NCBI RefSeq assembly: GCF_003591655.1
Contig: NZ_QVRA01000005.1
Span: 62,001-126,000, forward strand
Direction of reading: 5' to 3'
Origin: Sphingobium terrigena
GTDB taxonomy: Bacteria > Pseudomonadota > Alphaproteobacteria > Sphingomonadales > Sphingomonadaceae
DNA: 64,000 nucleotides
Part shown: positions 59,071 to 64,000 of the stretch, in pieces
How the letters are laid out: each line of letters starts with the position of its first letter
Numbering within the stretch: position 1 is the stretch's first letter
Translations under genes and position numbers: made by a program
Notes under the pieces: generated by a model
Databases searched by the model: none
Told to the model about the DNA's origin: nothing
What the model saw: the letters and a program-made list of their open reading frames with translations, nothing else

Positions 59071-61824
59071 GTGATTGATCCTGCATCCCTGCCCGCCCTC
59101 CACGCCAGCCATGGCGGCATCTGGTTGCGCGAGGGTGGCCGGACGCAAGGATTAGCCAAGGGGCAGGCGATCGGCCGGGCGGCGGAAACGCCGGTGTTGC
59201 TGCTCAACGCGCCGTTGACTGGCCAGCGCCTTGGTTATCCCGATCTCAATGGCCTGGACCTGCTTGAACTGTGGGCCTTCCTCCACCCCGCCCGCTTCCT
59301 CGTCCCCACGCCCAAGGGACTGGCGCAGGCGCTTGGCCTGCCGGTGCCGAGCGCGGAAGCGGATATTCCCGCTTTGCTTCAGAGCGCGGCGCAGGCCTTG
59401 CTCGACCGGATCGAATCGCCCGACTGGCGCGAACGGGAAGGCGGCTGGACATCGGTACAGACGCTGCACCGGCTGCGCTGGCCCTGGTCGCCTTTGGTCG
59501 CGCCGCGCATCGCCAAGCCCAAGGAAGCCGAGCGCTGGCTCTTTTCCAAGCTTCCCGAATGGGAGGAGGCGCAACCCCGCCCCGCCCCGCGCACCGTGGT
59601 GCTGGATGAAGCGCAGGTGCTGGCGCAGCTCGATACGCTGACCGGTGCCGGGGCAGAGGCGCGCCCCGGCCAGCGCGCCTATGCCACCGCCGCGATCAGC
59701 GCATTCCGCCCGCGCGCGCACCGTGACCAGCCCAATATGCTGCTGGCGGAAGCGGGCACCGGCATTGGCAAGACATTGGGCTATCTCGCCCCCGCCTCGC
59801 TCTGGGCGCGCCAAGCGCAGGGGACCGTGTGGGTATCGACCTATACCAAGGCGCTGCAACGCCAGCTCGACCGCGAATCGCTGCGCCTGTTTCCCGATGC
59901 GGCGGTGGCGGCCAAGCGGGTGGTGGTGCGCAAGGGGCGGGAAAATTATCTCTGCCTGCTCAATCTGGAAGATGCGTTGCAGGGCGGCTTTACCGGCCGC
60001 GCCGCGATATTGGCGCAGCTGGTCGCGCGCTGGGCGGCGTTCAGCAAGGATGGCGATATGGTCGGCGGCGACCTGCCCGGATGGTTGCCGACATTGTTTC
60101 GCCGCAACGGCTCCACCGCGCTGACCGACCGGCGCGGCGAGTGCATCTATGCCGGCTGCCCGCATTATCGCAAATGCTTCATCGAGCGATCAGCGCGTGC
60201 GTCCGCCGACGCGGACATCGTCATCGCCAATCATGCGCTGGTGATGATCAACGCCGCGCGCGGGCGCGAAACCGGGCAGCGGCCGCAGCGCATCGTCTTT
60301 GACGAAGGCCATCATCTGTTCGACGCGGCGGATTCGACTTTCTCCGTTGCCCTGTCCGGGCAGGAGGCGATCGAGCTGCGCCGCTGGATCATGGGACCGG
60401 AGGGTGGATCGCGCGGGCGGCGGCGCGGCCTGTCGGCGCGCCTGTCGGACTTGGCCAGCTATGACGTCGAAGGGGGCGAGGCGATCCGCGCCGCCGCCGA
60501 CGCGGCGCTCGCCTTGCCCGCCGATGAGTGGCTCAAGCGCGTCGTGGCGGGCGAGCCGTTCGGGCCGCTCGAAGCGCTGTTCGCCGCCGTGCGCGGCACT
60601 GTCTTTGCCCGCGCGGCGGACACGGGCGAGGCAGATGCTGGTTATGGCCTGGAGACCGAACTGGCTGCGCCGGACGGGCCGCTGGTCGAGGCGGCGCAGG
60701 AGGCCGCGCTGGCGCTCGACGCGCTGTTGCGTCCGCTGACGCATTTGTCGCGTCGGCTGGAAGCGGTGATCGAGGATGCACCCGATTGGCTGGATGGCGC
60801 GGCGCGGGCGCGGATCGAGGGGGCGGTGGCGTCGCTCGGCTGGCGGCGCGACCTGATCAGCGCCTGGCTGGCACTGCTGGCGCGGATCGGCGGTCCTGCC
60901 GACGCCGACTATGTCGACTGGATGACCGTCGACCGGGTCGAGGGGCGCGAATATGATATCGGCATCCATCGCCACTGGCTCGACCCCAGCCGCCCGCTGG
61001 CCGAAACCGTATTGAAACCCGCGCAAGGGGTGATCGTCACCTCCGCGACGCTCAAAGGCGGCGGCGACTGGGGCAATGCGGAAAGCCGCAGCGGGGCGAC
61101 CCATCTGCCCCATGGTGCCGGGCGGTTCGAGGCAAGCAGCCCGTTCGACTATGCCGCGCGCGCCGAGGTGCTGATCGTCACCGACATCAAGCGCGGTGAT
61201 CTCGCCGCGCTGTCGGGGGCCTATGGACGATTGATCGAGGCGGCGGGCGGCGGCACGCTGGGGCTGTTCACCGCGATCCGGCGGCTGCGCGCGGTCCATG
61301 CCCGCATCGCCGACCGGCTGGCACGCGCCGGGCTGCCGCTCTACGCGCAGCATGTCGACCCGATCGATACCGGCACGTTGGTCGATATTTTCCGTGATGA
61401 TCCGCGTGCATCGCTGCTGGGGACGGACGCGCTGCGCGACGGGGTGGACGTGCCGGGCCATTCGCTGCGGCTGGTGGTGATGGAGGGGGTGCCATGGTCC
61501 AAGCCGACCGTGCTGCACGCCGCGCGGCGGCTGGCGAATGGCGGCAACGCCTATGACGACCGGCTGATCCGCGCGCGGCTGGCGCAGGCCTTTGGTCGCC
61601 TCATTCGCCGGGCGGAGGACAAGGGCAGTTTCGTCATCCTGTCCGCCGCGATGCCGAGCCGCTTGCTGAGCGCCTTTCCGCCAGGCACGCCGATCCGCCG
61701 GGTGACACTGGACGAGGCAATCATTGCCGTCAGTGTCGCTTCGCGGCGCGAATCCCTTGGCGAAACGACGCCCTTAGGGCATCAGGGACACGAATCCGGC
61801 CACAGCCATCTGGAGAGAGAATGA
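59071..61824 (+). CDS. DinG/XPD-like ATP-dependent DNA helicase
   Basis: A 917-residue superfamily 2 helicase. Walker A is AGTGIGKT (about 229-236), the DEAH-type motif is FDEGHH (about 410), and a cysteine set (LCLLN, then CIYAGCPHYRKC, about 294-365) is placed as the iron-sulfur cluster of XPD/DinG enzymes. The C-terminal motif V/VI region has DALRDGVDVPGHSLR and QAFGRLIRR. It starts with GTG. The first 190 residues are an unusual extension without a recognised domain. SixA follows with a 4-nt overlap. Confidence 0.9.
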   Translation: MIDPASLPALHASHGGIWLREGGRTQGLAKGQAIGRAAETPVLLLNAPLTGQRLGYPDLNGLDLLELWAFLHPARFLVPTPKGLAQALGLPVPSAEADIPALLQSAAQALLDRIESPDWREREGGWTSVQTLHRLRWPWSPLVAPRIAKPKEAERWLFSKLPEWEEAQPRPAPRTVVLDEAQVLAQLDTLTGAGAEARPGQRAYATAAISAFRPRAHRDQPNMLLAEAGTGIGKTLGYLAPASLWARQAQGTVWVSTYTKALQRQLDRESLRLFPDAAVAAKRVVVRKGRENYLCLLNLEDALQGGFTGRAAILAQLVARWAAFSKDGDMVGGDLPGWLPTLFRRNGSTALTDRRGECIYAGCPHYRKCFIERSARASADADIVIANHALVMINAARGRETGQRPQRIVFDEGHHLFDAADSTFSVALSGQEAIELRRWIMGPEGGSRGRRRGLSARLSDLASYDVEGGEAIRAAADAALALPADEWLKRVVAGEPFGPLEALFAAVRGTVFARAADTGEADAGYGLETELAAPDGPLVEAAQEAALALDALLRPLTHLSRRLEAVIEDAPDWLDGAARARIEGAVASLGWRRDLISAWLALLARIGGPADADYVDWMTVDRVEGREYDIGIHRHWLDPSRPLAETVLKPAQGVIVTSATLKGGGDWGNAESRSGATHLPHGAGRFEASSPFDYAARAEVLIVTDIKRGDLAALSGAYGRLIEAAGGGTLGLFTAIRRLRAVHARIADRLARAGLPLYAQHVDPIDTGTLVDIFRDDPRASLLGTDALRDGVDVPGHSLRLVVMEGVPWSKPTVLHAARRLANGGNAYDDRLIRARLAQAFGRLIRRAEDKGSFVILSAAMPSRLLSAFPPGTPIRRVTLDEAIIAVSVASRRESLGETTPLGHQGHESGHSHLERE

Positions 61825-62363
61825 AGCGGCTGACCCTGTTGCGCCACGCCAAGTCCGACTGGGACGATCCGGTGGCCCGCGACTTCGACCGGCCCCTGAA
61901 CCACCGGGGCGAGAAGGCGGCGCTGTTGATGGGGCAGTTTGCCGCCCGGCGGCAGATGCAGTTCGACGCGCTGGTCGCCTCGCCCGCCGTGCGGGTGGTG
62001 CAGACGCTGGAGACGTTTTTTGCCGGCTTTGGCGAGACGCTCGACGCGCGCTGGGACCGGCGCATCTATCTCGCCTCCTCCCCCACCTTGTTCGATGTCA
62101 TCCGCGACCTGCCCGACAGCGCGGACAGTGCGCTGCTGACCGGGCATAATCCGGGGCTTGAGGAATTGATCCTCGACCTGGTGCCCGACGACGGCAACAA
62201 CCCAATGCGAGAGGATGTGGAGGTGAAGTTCCCGACCGCCAGCATCGCCGTACTCGACCTTCCCATCGACCGGTGGGATGAGGCGCAGGAAAATATCGCC
62301 ACGCTGGTCAGCTTCACGCGCCCGCGTGATCTGGACCCGGCGCTGGGTCCAGGGACGCGCTGA
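61821..62363 (+). CDS. sixA: SixA-type histidine phosphatase
   Basis: A 180-residue histidine-phosphatase-superfamily protein. The catalytic RHA motif is in LTLLRHAKSDW and the second His in LLTGHNPGLEE, as in SixA, which dephosphorylates His-phosphotransfer proteins. The C-terminal part has an added FTRPRDLDP tail. The ATG overlaps the helicase stop. Confidence 0.9.
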   Translation: MKRLTLLRHAKSDWDDPVARDFDRPLNHRGEKAALLMGQFAARRQMQFDALVASPAVRVVQTLETFFAGFGETLDARWDRRIYLASSPTLFDVIRDLPDSADSALLTGHNPGLEELILDLVPDDGNNPMREDVEVKFPTASIAVLDLPIDRWDEAQENIATLVSFTRPRDLDPALGPGTR

Positions 62364-62369
62364 CCCGAC

Positions 62370-62708
62370 TTATTCGCCGAGCGCGCGGGCCAGCGTCGAA
62401 CGGATCGCCTGCAACTGGCTCAACACATCGTCAGCCGGATGGACAGGCGCATCAGGCATGGTCGTGGCATTGCCATCGACCAGCGCCTTTTGCGCGCCCT
62501 TGACGGTGAAGCCTTCGACATTGAGCAGGTCGTGGATACGGCGGGCCAGCGCCACGTCGGCGGGGCGATAATAGCGGCGATTGCCGGAGCGCTGGAGCGG
62601 GCGCAACTGCGGGAAACGGGTTTCCCAATAGCGCAATATATGTTGGGGCAGACCCAGTTCACCCGCCAATTCGCTGATGGTCAGCAATGCACCCTCTGCC
62701 TTTTTCAT
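62370..62708 (-). CDS. MerR family transcriptional regulator
   Basis: A 112-residue short MerR protein: the winged-helix (LTISELAGELGLPQHILRYWETRFPQLRPLQRSGNRRYYRP) is intact and there is little effector domain. It is of the type that follows ihfA in many Alphaproteobacteria, where plsX-fabH-ihfA-merR is common. Here no ihfA lies upstream within the window. It converges with sixA. Confidence 0.9.
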   Translation of the reverse strand: MKKAEGALLTISELAGELGLPQHILRYWETRFPQLRPLQRSGNRRYYRPADVALARRIHDLLNVEGFTVKGAQKALVDGNATTMPDAPVHPADDVLSQLQAIRSTLARALGE

Positions 62709-63255
62709 GACACCAATGTTGCACCCTAAGACCCGCCAAGGTCAACCATGGTAAAACAGGGATTAACGTGGAAAACAGCTATCTTCGCACCATCGGAGTC
62801 CGGCGACCGCGCGCCTGCCTGCATGATGGTGACCCCTACGGGCACCCGGCAGTCATGACAAGGTATTGATTTAACCTCGGTTTTTGCTTCCGACACTTAA
62901 CTGATACCATCACAAGTGCCAACTGTCCATTGGGATTGCGTGGGATTGAATGGCATGGTTGTATATAGTGCTTCATTCGGGGGGGGCCAAAAACACTTGC
63001 TTGCCATTCAAACTTGGCCGATTTCCGACAGTCTGGGATGGACTTGTGGAGTGCTGCGATTGAGCAGTCGTTTTTTTATGGATCAGGGTGATAGGCGTAC
63101 AAAATGACCGACGCAGGCTGATCAATTAGCCTTTCGCAGCCCTTGCGGGGTCTGGGACTCGGAGCATCTCAGCCATCGTACTAGAGGAGCAAGCAGGTAA
63201 ATTTCTGAAGTTGCCCATGATAGCGTAGCAAGCGTTTGCGCCGCGACCCGTTGCA
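62709..63255. other. Gene-poor, AT-richer spacer
   Basis: This 547-bp stretch has no supported gene. By eye it is more AT-rich than the rest and has homopolymer runs (GGGGGGG at about 62980, TTTTTTT at about 63070). A 63-codon frame at 62916-63107 has no good start context or family. I saw no tRNA, direct repeat or integrase, so no attachment site can be named. It separates the MerR gene from the nuclease fragment. Confidence 0.5.
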
Positions 63256-64000
63256 CTATGGTTTCAGCGCCGCCTCAACCGCCTCGGAAGCGCTCCCTAC
63301 GCAACGGGGTTTTAGCTTGCCGCCGCGTGATAAGGCCCAAACAGTGAAGCCTTTTGTGCTTGTTCTTTGGACTTGATCGTTCCATTTTCCCGTCGAAATG
63401 AGCCGGACGAGAAGCTTCCTCTTTCCGTTCCCATCATGAACGTCGAGAAGCTTCCTTCCCGCATCGGTTCGGACGAGCATTGCTGCTTTGGGATCAATCG
63501 CGAAGACCAAGCCTTCTTTCCAGACTAGAAAATCAGGGAAAAACCGGCGGGTGTCACCTTTGTCGAGCAACGGGAGCGAATACCCGCCGTTCACGGGGTT
63601 TCGGCACCAATCGTATCCTGTCGCATCGATTTCCTCTGCGATCTCATGCTCTAGGTCATTGAGATCATAGCTCGGATGGAGAGCGTTCGTGTAAGGCTTT
63701 GCCTTAGCCGGGTTCACGCTGATTGGCCCTACCGTGAACGGATTACCATCTTCCGTAGAGAGATCGCTGTTTGTTAGATAAGCGTCAACGATCGCGTCCG
63801 CCTCAGACCTCAAATGTGAAGCAGCGTTGCTGGTGATCTCTACCGCTGCGTTGAATTTGCCCTCGGACCAATCGATCGCGGCAGCAACCTCCGGGTAAAG
63901 CGTCATAATCTCCCGGCGCAAAATCCAGCGCGCCATCACACGATTGGAGTGTGGCGTGTCTCCTTTAGAAATTTTCGCTTTGTCGCCGAAGCCAATGGTT
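63256..64000 (-). CDS. C-terminal part of a restriction-type (PD-(D/E)XK) nuclease/helicase
   Basis: The frame is open to the right edge; the GTG/ATG at 63939 is internal, so the true start is outside. The visible 247 residues have a helical region, then a nuclease-like core: DWCRNPVNGGYSLPLL, then RRFFPDFLVWKEGLVFAIDPK, where PD and DPK fit PD-(D/E)XK ligands. This arrangement, an 'RNP' motif followed by PDF, is found at the end of type III restriction Res-type helicase-nucleases. Lower GC and an unusual spacer suggest horizontally acquired DNA. The exact family is uncertain. Confidence 0.75.
   Translation of the reverse strand, partial: TIGFGDKAKISKGDTPHSNRVMARWILRREIMTLYPEVAAAIDWSEGKFNAAVEITSNAASHLRSEADAIVDAYLTNSDLSTEDGNPFTVGPISVNPAKAKPYTNALHPSYDLNDLEHEIAEEIDATGYDWCRNPVNGGYSLPLLDKGDTRRFFPDFLVWKEGLVFAIDPKAAMLVRTDAGRKLLDVHDGNGKRKLLVRLISTGKWNDQVQRTSTKGFTVWALSRGGKLKPRCVGSASEAVEAALKP

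Noticed and set aside
62916..63107. A 63-codon plus-strand frame in the spacer
   Set aside because: No good start context, no family, and odd composition; left as part of the gene-poor spacer.
1..64000. tRNA, rRNA or CRISPR loci
   Set aside because: No tRNA-like T-arm motif, rRNA segment or evenly spaced repeat array was noticed; a tRNAscan or CRISPR finder run could confirm.

Overview
The window looks like a chromosomal segment of a sphingomonad (Alphaproteobacteria, Sphingobium/Sphingomonas type). This is inferred from high-GC coding DNA, a class I lysyl-tRNA synthetase, the rpmH-rnpA-yidD-yidC-engB block, an RNase E with a long acidic insert and scaffold, a tonB-exbB-exbD-exbD operon, class I PHA synthase with phasin, and exosortase-A-type polysaccharide genes. 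I saw no rRNA, tRNA, CRISPR array, transposase or integrase.

Layout. 1-1.7 kb: the end of a TelA-type gene, a membrane partner and a PilZ protein. 1.8-8.1 kb, minus strand: a lipoprotein-like methyltransferase coupled to prfB, then PBP1A and an N-acetylmuramoyl-alanine amidase (cell wall). 8.1-8.7 kb: a gene-free stretch holding a strongly folded element upstream of rne. 8.7-17.2 kb, plus strand: rne, an M48-TPR protease and a DsbA-like protein (envelope quality control), then rpmH, rnpA, yidD, yidC and engB. 17.5-20.5 kb: PhnA-like, DoxX-like, cstA and its small partner. 20.7-23 kb: XdhC-like, then an S24 repressor facing two small unknown genes across a TAGGAA operator. 23-27.5 kb: exosortase-A-type glycosyltransferase and O-antigen-ligase-like genes. 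27.5-33.6 kb: PfpI-like, topoisomerase IB, MscS channel, dipeptide epimerase, ABC exporter, PilZ. 33.8-36.3 kb: the TonB energising operon. 36.6-44.8 kb: homoserine dehydrogenase, GlpX, MerC-like, a diguanylate cyclase, catalase, clpS. 45-47.7 kb: phasin and PHA synthase with a palindromic operator between them. 47.8-54.2 kb: aminotransferase, DUF2721, an orphan 2Fe-2S subunit, LigB-type dioxygenase, and a heme oxygenase-bacteriophytochrome pair. 54.4-56.7 kb: two RcnB-like proteins flanking a prolyl-4-hydroxylase-like enzyme. 57-62.7 kb: class I LysRS, PilZ, DinG-like helicase, SixA, MerR. The last 1.3 kb changes character: a gene-poor, AT-richer spacer and then the C-terminal end of a restriction-type nuclease running off the edge, possibly the start of a defence island.

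Recurring themes are c-di-GMP signalling (one GGDEF protein and three single-domain PilZ proteins), envelope maintenance, and dispersed palindromic repeats. Repeat family A has three full copies. Family B has two full copies and a remnant, and one copy appears to supply the ribosome-binding site of engB. The observations I rate highest are the three-way-junction element upstream of rne, the rnpA frame open across the whole of rpmH with start codons 4 nt apart, the S24 repressor module, the phaP-phaC operator, and the nuclease-bearing right edge.
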